A DNA stretch of 33,309 nucleotides, taken from NCBI GenBank assembly GCA_009694465.1, contig SHUW01000007.1, positions 1 to 33,309 on the forward strand. The letters are read 5' to 3'. Made by a program: the position numbers and the translations under genes. Source of the DNA: Ilumatobacteraceae bacterium (GTDB lineage: Bacteria > Actinomycetota > Acidimicrobiia > Acidimicrobiales > Ilumatobacteraceae). This document shows positions 17,446-26,733 of the stretch, in pieces (the stretch's first letter is position 1; every line of letters begins with the position of its first letter). The notes under the pieces were generated by a model. It was not told the origin of the DNA. It saw only the letters and a program-made list of their open reading frames with translations, and searched no databases.

Positions 17446-18360
17446 GTGCCCACAATGACCCCTGCCGCCCTCGCCGATACCTGGAAGATCAAAGCCATCA
17501 CTGGCTCCTTCGGTGCTGAATTATCGACTGGTGACGTGCGCTCGGATATGGCCCCTGGTCAATTACTGGACATCCTGGAGAAGAATCTCGTTGTCGTGTT
17601 ACGCGACCAATTTTTGGACCACCGCGAGCAAGTGGCGCTAGCCCGTACCCTCGGAGAGCCAACACCCGCCCACCCTGTGGTCCCTGGTCACCCGCAGTAT
17701 CCAGAAATTCTTGAACTTGACGCTGCCCGAGGGGGCAAGAACGCTCAATGGCACACCGATGTCACGTTCGTTGCCACTCCGCCAGCTGGCTCGGTTTTGG
17801 TCGCCGATGTTTTGCCCGAATCAGGTGGCGACACCTTATGGGCTGACATGCGCACGGCATATGAACGCCTCAGCCCGAGCCTTCGTCATCTCGTGGACGG
17901 CCTTGAAGCGGTACACCGGATTTCACCGCTTGCCTATTGGGGCGAACCATTTGACTCGGCCATGTCGCGTGACGACGCGCAAAAGTTGTACGACGACGCA
18001 GCCAGAGTTCCACCAGTCATTCACCCAGTGGTGCGTGTACACCCGAGCACGGGTCGCCGATCTCTGTTCGTCAATCCCGGTTTCACCAGCCACATTGTTG
18101 GATACTCACGAATTGAGAGCGCCAACCTTTTGAAGTTGTTGTTTGAGCATGCAACTCAGCCAGAATTTGTGATGCGCCATCAATGGCGCGATGGCGATGT
18201 CGTGCTGTGGGACAACCGAGCGACGATGCATTACGCCATTGATGATTTTGGAGATGCGGAACGTCGCATGCGCCGAGTGACTATTCGTGGTGGAAATACC
18301 GTGGGACCGAATGGGACGACGAGTCACATCGTCGCCGATCCCCTCATCGCCGTGCGCTAG
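17446..18360 (+). CDS. TauD/TfdA family Fe(II)/2-oxoglutarate dioxygenase
   Basis: ORF of 304 aa; WHTDVTFVATPPAGSVLVADVLPESGGDTLWADMRTAY and HQWRDGDVVLWDNRATMHYAI. Confidence 0.93.
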   Translation: MPTMTPAALADTWKIKAITGSFGAELSTGDVRSDMAPGQLLDILEKNLVVVLRDQFLDHREQVALARTLGEPTPAHPVVPGHPQYPEILELDAARGGKNAQWHTDVTFVATPPAGSVLVADVLPESGGDTLWADMRTAYERLSPSLRHLVDGLEAVHRISPLAYWGEPFDSAMSRDDAQKLYDDAARVPPVIHPVVRVHPSTGRRSLFVNPGFTSHIVGYSRIESANLLKLLFEHATQPEFVMRHQWRDGDVVLWDNRATMHYAIDDFGDAERRMRRVTIRGGNTVGPNGTTSHIVADPLIAVR

Positions 18361-19250
18361 CCCTTAGTTGAACTGGTGGATAGCGAAACGACTTGATTTT
18401 CGGCAGCCGCAAATACTTCAACGCCGTGCTTCTCGCCACGACGACGAGCCGCTGCCAATAACTCATCAACTGCGGTATCGCTACGAGTTGGGTCATGGTG
18501 AAAGAGCGCCAATTTTTTGACACCACATTCAATTGCCACCCACACCGCATAATCAACCGTGCAATGGCCCCAATCACTCTTGCCAGCAAACTCCTCTGTC
18601 GTGTACTGCGCATCGTGAATCAGTAGATCAGCATCTTGACAAAGTTCACGCGCACCAGCAGTGATCCCCATTGAACCATCTGTAGGCATTTGATGATCAG
18701 AGATGTACGTAACACTTGTTGACTGATGCGTGACGCGAAAGCCAAGAGTTTTTCCGACGTGTGGTACAAGACGACTCTTGATTTGTAAATCACCGATCAC
18801 AAAATCGCTGTCATCCACATCATGGAAGTCAAATTTCCCAGGTAACGAAGTGACGCTCACTGGAAACATCGGAGGCTTGATGATCGACTCAAAAACTTCG
18901 CTCACCGTGCGACCATCATCTTGGGTCGGTCCGTAAATATTAAATTGTGCTCCGTCGCGCAATGTCGGAACAAAAAATGGAAGGCCCTGTACATGATCCC
19001 AGTGCATGTGTGTCAGTAGACAGTTTCCCTGGAAGGGACCCGTCGTTGGAACTCTTTCTCCGCAATAACGCAATCCTGTTCCAAGATCAAAAACCAAGGG
19101 TGCTTGATCAGGCGCGCTCAAACCAACACAAGATGTGTTGCCGCCATAACGCCTCGTGTCATCATCATGGCAAGGCGTGGATCCGCGCACGCCAAAGAAT
19201 GTGACCTCAATGTTTTGATTTTCCCCGATGACTTGAACGCTAAGTGACAA
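18357..19250 (-). CDS. MBL-fold metallo-hydrolase
   Basis: IEVTFFGVRGSTPCHDDDTRRYGGNTSCV, LLTHMHWDHVQGLPFF, DLLIHDAQYT. Exact start uncertain. Confidence 0.9.
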   Translation of the reverse strand: MSLSVQVIGENQNIEVTFFGVRGSTPCHDDDTRRYGGNTSCVGLSAPDQAPLVFDLGTGLRYCGERVPTTGPFQGNCLLTHMHWDHVQGLPFFVPTLRDGAQFNIYGPTQDDGRTVSEVFESIIKPPMFPVSVTSLPGKFDFHDVDDSDFVIGDLQIKSRLVPHVGKTLGFRVTHQSTSVTYISDHQMPTDGSMGITAGARELCQDADLLIHDAQYTTEEFAGKSDWGHCTVDYAVWVAIECGVKKLALFHHDPTRSDTAVDELLAAARRRGEKHGVEVFAAAENQVVSLSTSSTKG

Positions 19251-19324
19251 CAGGGGGTAATTGAAATGGCCAAAGTAGGTGACCTTCGTCGCAGTTGAGG
19301 TAGAGCGGTGTCAACACTGGCGAG

Positions 19325-19330
19325 TACCGT
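19325..19330 (+). promoter_or_regulatory. -10-like TACCGT, 6 nt before the ATG
   Basis: TACCGT-GGCGCT-ATG. Confidence 0.6.
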
Positions 19331-19336
19331 GGCGCT

Positions 19337-20221
19337 ATGGACCCAATTTCGGAACATTCAATTCGGGTCAACGATCTAGACATCACCTACCTTGCGGCTG
19401 GTCTTGATAACACTGGGCCTTTGGCTATTTGCCTGCACGGATTCCCTGATTCAGCCCATACCTGGCGCCATTTGCTGCCTAGATTGGCCGACGCCGGCTA
19501 TCGAGCCGTGGCACCGTTCTTGCGCGGTTACGCGCCCACGGAGGTGCCGAGTGATGGTCGCTTTCAGACCGCCGCCTCGGCCATGGACGCCTTGGCTCTG
19601 CGGGAGGCACTTGGTGGTGGCTCCGATTCGGTGATTATCGGACACGACTGGGGTGCAGTGATTACACACATCGCCGCCAATTACCGACCGGATGCTTTCG
19701 CCAAGGTCGTGACAATGGCTGTGCCTCCTGGCAACGCCGTGGGAGTGGCCTTCCTGTCAAACCTGGCACAGATTAAGCGCAGTTGGTACATGTTCTTTTT
19801 TCAACACCCATTTTCGGACTTCGTCGTCGCGGCCGACGACCTTGCCTATATCGACATGTTGTGGGATGACTGGTCCCCAGGTTTTGACGCCACCGAGGAG
19901 TTATCTCTCCTTAAGCCAAGTCTTCGTGATCCAGCGAACCTCGGCGCAGCACTGGGTTTCTATCGCGCCACACTAGGCGCTGGCTACAACGATCCGGCGT
20001 TACAAGCCGCGCAAGATATGTCCTCAACAATTCCACCACAACCCCTGCTGTACATACACGGGCGCACCGACGGTTGCATGGGTCTAGAAGTTGCCGATTT
20101 TGCTGCAGCTGAATTAACACCTAACGCGCGGATGCAGATCATCGACAACGCTGGACATTTTGCTCACCTTGAGCGGCCAGATTACGTGAATGACATTATT
20201 TTGTCATTCCTTGCTGAGTAG
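19337..20221 (+). CDS. Alpha/beta hydrolase (epoxide hydrolase-like)
   Basis: ICLHGFPDSAHTWRHLLPRLADAGYRAVAPFLRGYAPTE; VIIGHDWGAVITH; NAGHFAHLERPD. Confidence 0.93.
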   Translation: MDPISEHSIRVNDLDITYLAAGLDNTGPLAICLHGFPDSAHTWRHLLPRLADAGYRAVAPFLRGYAPTEVPSDGRFQTAASAMDALALREALGGGSDSVIIGHDWGAVITHIAANYRPDAFAKVVTMAVPPGNAVGVAFLSNLAQIKRSWYMFFFQHPFSDFVVAADDLAYIDMLWDDWSPGFDATEELSLLKPSLRDPANLGAALGFYRATLGAGYNDPALQAAQDMSSTIPPQPLLYIHGRTDGCMGLEVADFAAAELTPNARMQIIDNAGHFAHLERPDYVNDIILSFLAE

Positions 20222-20227
20222 CAGATC

Positions 20228-21667
20228 GTGAACCGCCCTACTCTGCCCGATGGTCTCGTCATCATTGTCAAACGCGAGTGCGCCACTTGTGTGATGGTTG
20301 TGCCGGTCATTGAAGAACTCATCAATGGGCCACTTCCAGTCACGGTCTTTGTACAGGATGACCCAACATTCCCTGAATCACTTGCACGCATTCACGATGC
20401 AGACCTGTCTATGAGTTGGCATTACGACATTGAAACTGTGCCGACAGTTTTGCGTATTGAAAACGGAATCGAAGTTGCTCGAACCGTGGGTTGGATGCGC
20501 GACGAATGGCTCAAAATAACTGGGCTCAGTTCGCTAGGAGTGGAACTTCCAGACTTTCGACCCGGTTGCGGTTCATTGAGTGTTGACCCCGATCTTGTTG
20601 ACGAACTACGCGTTCGCTTTGGGGTGAGTGCTCTTGCGGCACGCCGTGTCGAGGTGGCCGACGCAGAGGACGAGTTTGAAGCAATGTTCGATCGTGGTTG
20701 GACTGATGGACTTCCCGTCGTGCCACCTACCGAACAACGCGTCTTGCGCATGCTCACGGGAACAACTCGTCAACCGACAGATGTTGTTGCCATCGTTCCA
20801 CCAGACCTCGTGGAAATTACCGTTGAAAAAGTTGCCATCAATGCTGTCATGGCTGGGTGCAAACCCGAGTACTTGCCATGGGTGATTGCCGCACTTGAAG
20901 CCGTCTGTAACGACACCTTCAACATTCATGGTGTGCTTGCCACAACGATGCCCGTTGGTCCAGTCATCGTGTGCAATGGCCCAGGGACTCGCGCCATTGG
21001 AATGAACAGCGGGATGAATGTTTTCGGCCAAGGAAATCGCGCCAACCTGACAATTGGTCGCGCCGTGCAATTGATTATTCGCAATATCGGCGGTGGACGT
21101 CCTGGTGAAGTTGATCGTGCTACTCATGGCAATCCTGGAAAACTTTCCTTCTGTTTCGCCGAGGATGAACTTGGTACACCATGGACAACGCTGAGTGAGA
21201 GCCGTGGCATATCACGCACCACTGATGCAGTCACCGTTTTCCCAGGCGAAGGTCCGCGTTGTGTTGTTGACCAACTAGCACGCGACCCCGAGAGTCTGAC
21301 AAATACTTTTGCCGCCTGCCTACGGACCCTGCACAATCCCAAATCGGTTTTAGCTTTTGACGCAATCGTCGTCATGGGTCCAGAGCATGCCCGCGTGTAC
21401 GCCGATGCTGGCTGGGACCGCGATCGCGTACTGAGTGAAATCCATGCCCGCCTGCAGATTCCGGGATCAGAATTGATCCGAGGTGCCAATGGGATCGCCG
21501 AAGGGGTACCCACCCACCTCAGCGGCATGACTTTGCCAAAGTTCAGGCCCGGCGGGCTTCTACTTGTGCACGCTGGCGGAGGCGCGGGTCTTTTTTCTGC
21601 CATCATTGGGGGCTGGGCCAACGGAGATATCGGAAGCCAACCAGTCACTAGAGAGGTGCGAGCATGA
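20228..21667 (+). CDS. Thioredoxin-like N-terminal domain fused to a UGSC-associated domain of unknown function
   Basis: ORF of 479 aa; N-terminus LVIIVKRECATCVMVVPVIEEL...VPTVLRIENGIEV; C-terminal part begins DRGWTDGLPVVPPT. Stop overlaps the start of the next gene (ATGA). Confidence 0.82.
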   Translation: MNRPTLPDGLVIIVKRECATCVMVVPVIEELINGPLPVTVFVQDDPTFPESLARIHDADLSMSWHYDIETVPTVLRIENGIEVARTVGWMRDEWLKITGLSSLGVELPDFRPGCGSLSVDPDLVDELRVRFGVSALAARRVEVADAEDEFEAMFDRGWTDGLPVVPPTEQRVLRMLTGTTRQPTDVVAIVPPDLVEITVEKVAINAVMAGCKPEYLPWVIAALEAVCNDTFNIHGVLATTMPVGPVIVCNGPGTRAIGMNSGMNVFGQGNRANLTIGRAVQLIIRNIGGGRPGEVDRATHGNPGKLSFCFAEDELGTPWTTLSESRGISRTTDAVTVFPGEGPRCVVDQLARDPESLTNTFAACLRTLHNPKSVLAFDAIVVMGPEHARVYADAGWDRDRVLSEIHARLQIPGSELIRGANGIAEGVPTHLSGMTLPKFRPGGLLLVHAGGGAGLFSAIIGGWANGDIGSQPVTREVRA

Positions 21668-22197
21668 CGACATCAGCACATAGGTTCGTTCTTGATCCAA
21701 CCAATGAACGCCGAGCCTCAACTATGGAGCGCGTTGGCCGACCAACGTCACTCAAAGGTCTCACCGTTGGATTGCTAGATATTTCCAAGGCGCGAGGCGA
21801 TGTTTTTATTGATCGTCTTGAAGAACGTTTGTCAGAGATGGGGGCCGACGTCAAGCGTTACAAAAAGCCGACCTTCACAAAGCCCGCACCTGTCGACCTC
21901 CGCCACGAAATTTCTATCAACTGCCAAGTGGTTATCGAAGCCCTTGCCGATTGAGGCAGTTGTACGTCGTGCAGTGTGCACGACATTGTGGATCTAGAGC
22001 GTCGGGGTATTCCCGGCGTATTTGTGGCATCTTCTGAATTCATTTCGGCTGCCGATGCTCAGTCAAGATCTTTGGGTTTCCCCGATGTGGCGAGAGTCTT
22101 TACACCTCACCCCATTCAAGATCGCACCGACGACGAAATGCGGGCTTATGCCGATGCTGCCCTTGAAGAAATTGTGGCCGCAATTACGCGCAACTAA
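21664..22197 (+). CDS. UGSC-motif selenoprotein (TGA at 21952-21954 read as Sec97)
   Basis: Track ORFs 21664..21954 and 21976..22197 are in one frame separated by a single TGA: ...VVIEALAD-U-GSCTSCSVHDIVDLERRGIPGVFVASSEFISAADAQSRSLGFPDVARVFTPHPIQ. A SECIS-like hairpin lies immediately downstream. Confidence 0.9.
21966..21984 (+). promoter_or_regulatory. Bacterial SECIS element candidate
   Basis: GTCGTGC-AGTGT-GCACGAC: perfect 7-bp stem, 5-nt loop with G at loop position 2; the loop begins 18 nt after the TGA. Confidence 0.85.
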
Positions 22198-22208
22198 TAA
22201 AGAGTTGA

Positions 22209-23090
22209 TTACGGCAATAAGAGTTCGCCATTTTGACGAATCACCAAACCTTCATCGACGAGATTCGCTACCAATCGTTCTGCTATTGCAGGTGGGCGAT
22301 CCATAATCTCTGCCACTGCGTGAATGGGCACTGCACATTCTCCGAGTTGTTTGATGAGACGACCACGAGCCTGACGATCTGAACCTTCAAAGCGAGCCTG
22401 AGCGACACTCACTCCTGCCGAACCAACGCTTGGGTCATCACCAGTTCCACGCCACGAGCAGCGATCTACCAAGGGGCACTCTTCACATAGTGGCTGCGGT
22501 TTACAAACAGTTGCACCCAAATCCATGAGTGCTTGATTCCATAACCAAGATTCACCTGCAGGAATCCAATGATCAGCCAGTTGTTGGGCTTCACGAAGTT
22601 TTAGTTTTCTGCCGTGGAATCGTGCTAACACTCGCGCAATATTTGTATCAACGACTGCCACATCACTTTCGAATGCAAATGCCAAAACTGCGCGTGCTGT
22701 ATATGGGCCGACACCTGGCAAAGCAAGTAGTTCATCAAGCGTGCTTGGCGTGAGACCATTATGTTGCTCCACAATGACTCGCGCGGCAGCTTGCAGATTT
22801 CGCGCCCGACGCGGATAACCGAGACCCTGCCAGAGACGCAGAACATCACCCAAGGGTGCCCCAGCACAATCGGCAGGTGTGGCAAATGCATCAACAAATA
22901 TCTGCCACTTCGGCATGGCACGACTGACCCCAGTTTGTTGCAGCATCACTTCGCTGACAAGGACGTGCCAAGGATCTCGTGTATCGCGCCAAGGTAACTG
23001 CCGCAGTCGCGGAGTGATCCACGAAAATATCGATTCGTGAAGACCAATGTGGTCACTCACAGAAGAAGCAACTTTCAGGCTTCGCCCCAT
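22209..23090 (-). CDS. mutY: A/G-specific adenine glycosylase
   Basis: RQLPWRDTRDPWHVLVSEVMLQQT, LPGVGPYTARAVLAFAF, and Fe-S loop CKPQPLCEECPLVDRC. Confidence 0.94.
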   Translation of the reverse strand: MGRSLKVASSVSDHIGLHESIFSWITPRLRQLPWRDTRDPWHVLVSEVMLQQTGVSRAMPKWQIFVDAFATPADCAGAPLGDVLRLWQGLGYPRRARNLQAAARVIVEQHNGLTPSTLDELLALPGVGPYTARAVLAFAFESDVAVVDTNIARVLARFHGRKLKLREAQQLADHWIPAGESWLWNQALMDLGATVCKPQPLCEECPLVDRCSWRGTGDDPSVGSAGVSVAQARFEGSDRQARGRLIKQLGECAVPIHAVAEIMDRPPAIAERLVANLVDEGLVIRQNGELLLP

Positions 23091-23593
23091 GCGGCATCCC
23101 CGTTGTACGGACGCTCACGACTCGGAGCAAACTCTCGCTTCCAAACCATCACCCGACGACGGAAGTAACACACTTCTTTGCCATCTTGATTAAAGCCTTT
23201 AGTTTCAACGGTGACGATGCCACGATCATTCTTTGATTTGCTCTCTTGCTTATCAAGTACCCGAGTTTCGGCGTGAATCGTGTCCCCATGAAAGGTCGGA
23301 AACTTATGCTGCAAAGTTTCCACTTCAAGATTGGCGATTGCCGCTCCACTGACATCAGGCACACTCATGCCGAGCACTAGGGAGTAGACCAAGTTGCCAA
23401 CGACCACATTGCGACCCTGAACACTCTTGCCAGCAAACCAATCATTGGTATGCAACGGATGGTGGTTCATGGTGATCATGCAAAACAAATGATCGTCATA
23501 TTCAGTAATAGTTTTTCCTGGCCAATGGCGGTACACATCGCCAATCACAAAATCTTCTAGGCAACGGCCAAATGGGCGCTCGTGAATAGTCAT
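23075..23593 (-). CDS. MaoC-family dehydratase, possible mesaconyl-CoA hydratase
   Basis: ORF of 172 aa; EDFVIGDVYRHWPGKTITEYDDHLFCMITMNHHPLHTNDWFA...FHGDTIHAETRVLDKQESKS. Confidence 0.88.
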   Translation of the reverse strand: MTIHERPFGRCLEDFVIGDVYRHWPGKTITEYDDHLFCMITMNHHPLHTNDWFAGKSVQGRNVVVGNLVYSLVLGMSVPDVSGAAIANLEVETLQHKFPTFHGDTIHAETRVLDKQESKSKNDRGIVTVETKGFNQDGKEVCYFRRRVMVWKREFAPSRERPYNGDAAWGEA

Positions 23594-23599
23594 ACCTAG

Positions 23600-23605
23600 A
23601 AACTA
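23600..23605 (-). promoter_or_regulatory. -10-like TAGTTT, 6 nt before the ATG
   Basis: Reverse strand TAGTTT-CTAGGT-ATG. Confidence 0.6.
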
Positions 23606-24841
23606 GTCCTGCTGACGCCGAAAGTTTTCGGCAGAACGAATCTCTTCTTCAGATGGGGTCCGAATTTGACCGGTTCTTTCCTTGCCTGGAAAGCGCTCGG
23701 AGAAGTCCAATATCCGTTCATCGCCCGAACCCACCGTCGCCACGACATTTCGCAATGGCTCGAGTCGGTTGCGATCAATGGCCCACGGACCGACTCGCAA
23801 AGACAAATACGTCAGACCACCAATCAATATCGGGAGCCAAAATTGAGCCACCCGGTAGGAGACGACTCCGACCACCGCTGTCGCCCTAGTGAGACCAAAT
23901 CCAACCAAGACTGGAACATAGATACCTTCGACCACACCCAGTCCCCCAGGTGTGAGAGGAATAGCAGCCAGCACATTGGCCAAACCAAAAGCGACGATCA
24001 ATGCATCAAAAGTCAGCGATCCACCAAAAGCGCGCAGAAAAACCCACAGTGCGGCTGCGTCAATCAGCCAGTTAGCAGTAGCCCACCCAACGAGGCGTCG
24101 CAACATTGCCTTGTCCCCCGCCAATTCTTTCATTCGTCCACCGATATGACGCACCGCTTCTCCTGCGCGTTCCTCATTTAAGTGCAGTCGACGCGCAATA
24201 GAGCGGAGTAGTTTTTCTGACCGTTCTTGACCTTCAATCAACCCAAAGATGATTGCTACCGCGATGCCCATTAAAATGATTCCAGCGATGGCAGCTGTTC
24301 CATAGACGGGGTTCACTCCGCGCAACGGGATTGAAACGATCAATCCGCCCCACAAAATAAAATTCAGAACAACTGCTGAAGTCAAGCCCGCTGTGGCCAA
24401 TGCAAATCCAGCATCTGGACCAGGCACACCCGAGGCCACCATCAGACGGAAGCCGAGCGCCGAACCAGCTGCACTTCCTCCAGGCACCAAACTTGATAAA
24501 GCGCGCGTCGACAACTGAATCCGAAATAGGTGCAATACCGAGAGGTGGTGCCCAACGGGTCCGAGCGCAGCGCGAGTCATCATCGAATAACAGAGCAGGG
24601 CAACTATTTCAAGACCGAGTCCAAGCACTAAGAGTTCTGGGCGGACATCGCTCAGTTGATCCATGGCATTACGTAATCCCGGAATGTTGAGAATGAGAAA
24701 ATAGACAACGAGCAGGGTGGCAAGAACCTTGAGCATTCTGATCGTTGCGCGTTGACGGGATCGTCGCAAACCCCGCTTGTCTTCATCAGCCCCTGACCTA
24801 GGTGGAGGCACCACTTGCTCCCCACCAAATTCACTGGACAT
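23603..24841 (-). CDS. Flippase-like/UPF0104 (lysylphosphatidylglycerol synthase TM-like) membrane protein
   Basis: ORF of 412 aa, many hydrophobic helices; FLRAFGGSLTFDALIVAFGLANVLAAIPLTPGGLGVVEG. Confidence 0.85.
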   Translation of the reverse strand: MSSEFGGEQVVPPPRSGADEDKRGLRRSRQRATIRMLKVLATLLVVYFLILNIPGLRNAMDQLSDVRPELLVLGLGLEIVALLCYSMMTRAALGPVGHHLSVLHLFRIQLSTRALSSLVPGGSAAGSALGFRLMVASGVPGPDAGFALATAGLTSAVVLNFILWGGLIVSIPLRGVNPVYGTAAIAGIILMGIAVAIIFGLIEGQERSEKLLRSIARRLHLNEERAGEAVRHIGGRMKELAGDKAMLRRLVGWATANWLIDAAALWVFLRAFGGSLTFDALIVAFGLANVLAAIPLTPGGLGVVEGIYVPVLVGFGLTRATAVVGVVSYRVAQFWLPILIGGLTYLSLRVGPWAIDRNRLEPLRNVVATVGSGDERILDFSERFPGKERTGQIRTPSEEEIRSAENFRRQQD

Positions 24842-24892
24842 ACCTATGTTCTAGCAGTTCACCGAGTCCCACAACGGGAATCCCCATACTCG

Positions 24893-25969
24893 TCAGGGAG
24901 CGAAAGCCCCCACGATTCGGTCTAATTGTGCGTCAAGATAAGGCTGTGTTTCAGCGACCCATTTCCCCAAATGCACGACGACAAGATCGTATTGAGGCAC
25001 AACAATCGTTCGCTGACCCTCATACCCCTGAGCAGACATGGCCCCCGCCAGCGATTTCCAAATCCACCAATGCTGTCCGTAGCCATGACCACTTTCAATA
25101 TCAACCGCATGCTGCCGTCGCGCAGCATCAACCCGATCTCGCGACAACAACTGGCCACTCTCGCACTCTCCACCGCGTAAATACAAATATCCAAAGCGGG
25201 CAAAGTCACGGGCAGTGGCATAAACATAAGAGGACCCGATAAAAGTTCCTACCTCGTCAAACTTGGCAGTCGCAGAAAGCATCCCTAGTGGTGTAAAGAT
25301 TCGCTGATTCAAGAAGTCCTCAAGACTTTTTGTGCCCAACAAATCCTTAATCAGTCCACAGAGGATATTGGTTGAACCTGATGAGTACGACCAAACACTT
25401 CCTGGCTCATGTTTAAGTGGCCGAGACCTGGCGTATTGAGCAACATCGCTCGAGCCACTACCGAAGAGCATTTCTAGGACATCAGATTTACTCTGACCCG
25501 ATTCATTGACGACATACTCTTCAACAAAATCTAGACCATCGCGCATTTCTAATAGATGGCGCCAAGTAATCGTGCTGCGTTGATCACCCGACCATTCAGG
25601 AATCGCTACTGGTGAATCAACATCAATGCCCATCTCGTCAAGGAGTATCGCCAATACGGTTTGAGTGATGCTCTTGGCCATGCTCCAAGAAATCAACGTC
25701 GTATCGCGATCAACAGGACCACCTGCACCAAACGCTGTGTCAGGTTGAGTGCCATAGCGCTCAAGAACTAATTTCCCACGATGAATGATCACCGTCGCTA
25801 ACGAAATGCCCTTACCCACGGGTGGATTTACTCCGTGATCAAATAACTTGCCAAGAGCACTACTGATCTCGCCATCCTTGGCACTTGGGTCGAGGTCCCC
25901 AATGATCCACTCCCTCGTCGGCCAAACAACACTTGGCGATTGCGGTGGAAATGGAAATAGTTCGCTCAT
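24893..25969 (-). CDS. Class C beta-lactamase-like serine hydrolase
   Basis: ORF of 358 aa; SWSMAKS (SxxK), YSSGSTNILCGLI (YxS/N-type). Confidence 0.9.
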   Translation of the reverse strand: MSELFPFPPQSPSVVWPTREWIIGDLDPSAKDGEISSALGKLFDHGVNPPVGKGISLATVIIHRGKLVLERYGTQPDTAFGAGGPVDRDTTLISWSMAKSITQTVLAILLDEMGIDVDSPVAIPEWSGDQRSTITWRHLLEMRDGLDFVEEYVVNESGQSKSDVLEMLFGSGSSDVAQYARSRPLKHEPGSVWSYSSGSTNILCGLIKDLLGTKSLEDFLNQRIFTPLGMLSATAKFDEVGTFIGSSYVYATARDFARFGYLYLRGGECESGQLLSRDRVDAARRQHAVDIESGHGYGQHWWIWKSLAGAMSAQGYEGQRTIVVPQYDLVVVHLGKWVAETQPYLDAQLDRIVGAFAP

Positions 25970-26622
25970 AAAAAATCTTTGGATGAAGAATCGTTGCGCG
26001 TTGAAGTGACATCGAGATTGCGCAACTTGCCGTCAACTTTCGGTGCTGGACTCGAGGCGATGCGCACAGCCTCCTCGACAGAAGTCGCACGGTTCATCAT
26101 CACTCGATAGTTCTCCTTGACAAAGCCAGTTGAAATCATGTGCTCAAAGGCTTCAAAGAGCCGCGCGTAATAACCGGTTCCATCTAGAAAGACAACTGGT
26201 TTAGCGATCAGCCCTAGTTGATTCCAAGTGAGGATTTCGAACACTTCATCAAATGTGCCGAATCCCCCAGGCAAAACTATGAATCCAACCGAGAGCGCCT
26301 CCATGCGCGCCTTGCGTTCGTGCATCGAGTTCACAATCTCTAATATCGTGAGTCCTTGATGGGCGGTTTCAGCTTTGACCAGATGCTCGGGTATCACGCC
26401 GTGTACTTGGCCGCCGCTGTCGAGTACCGAGTCGGCGATCAGACCCATCAACCCGATTCGACCGCCTCCGTAGACCAAGCCATGTCCTCCGGCCACCAAT
26501 GCCGACCCCAGGGCCACAGCCTCGGCAGCAAACTCTGGGGTTAAACCAGAACTGGAACCGCAATAAACGCCGATATTGCGACCCATTACCTGCGTTGCCA
26601 TGTCACAAGCCTGACACATCAA
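25966..26622 (-). CDS. LOG family protein (TIGR00730-type, nucleoside monophosphate phosphoribohydrolase-like)
   Basis: IGVYCGSSSGLTPEFAAEAVALG...LVYGGGRIGLMG...MHERKARM...LPGGFGTFDEVFE. Confidence 0.94.
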   Translation of the reverse strand: MMCQACDMATQVMGRNIGVYCGSSSGLTPEFAAEAVALGSALVAGGHGLVYGGGRIGLMGLIADSVLDSGGQVHGVIPEHLVKAETAHQGLTILEIVNSMHERKARMEALSVGFIVLPGGFGTFDEVFEILTWNQLGLIAKPVVFLDGTGYYARLFEAFEHMISTGFVKENYRVMMNRATSVEEAVRIASSPAPKVDGKLRNLDVTSTRNDSSSKDFL

Positions 26623-26720
26623 GGGGTAAGTGGGATGGGCTCAACTGGAGGTGACGCTTGACCATGACGGGACTCAGATTTGAGGGACCTCCGACTTCCC
26701 GCATATATCCCGCAGATGGG

Positions 26721-26726
26721 TAGCGT
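26721..26726 (+). promoter_or_regulatory. -10-like TAGCGT, 7 nt before the ATG
   Basis: TAGCGT-TTCACCC-ATG. Confidence 0.55.
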
Positions 26727-26733
26727 TTCACCC

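Noticed and set aside
19209-19235. Possible leaderless ATC start for the MBL gene (TAGCGT-TCAAGTC-ATC on the reverse strand)
   Set aside because: ATC starts are very rare and this single match could be chance; kept the TTG-based ORF with an uncertain start.
20606-21648. Reverse-strand ORFs of 173 and 174 aa (20606..21127, 21124..21648)
   Set aside because: Antisense to the 479-aa thioredoxin-like fusion gene; composition typical of shadow ORFs.
21952-21954. TGA read as a true stop, making the gene a pseudogene or two small genes
   Set aside because: Frame continuity, the UGSC motif, an overlapping start with the upstream gene and a SECIS-like hairpin at the correct distance all favour Sec readthrough.
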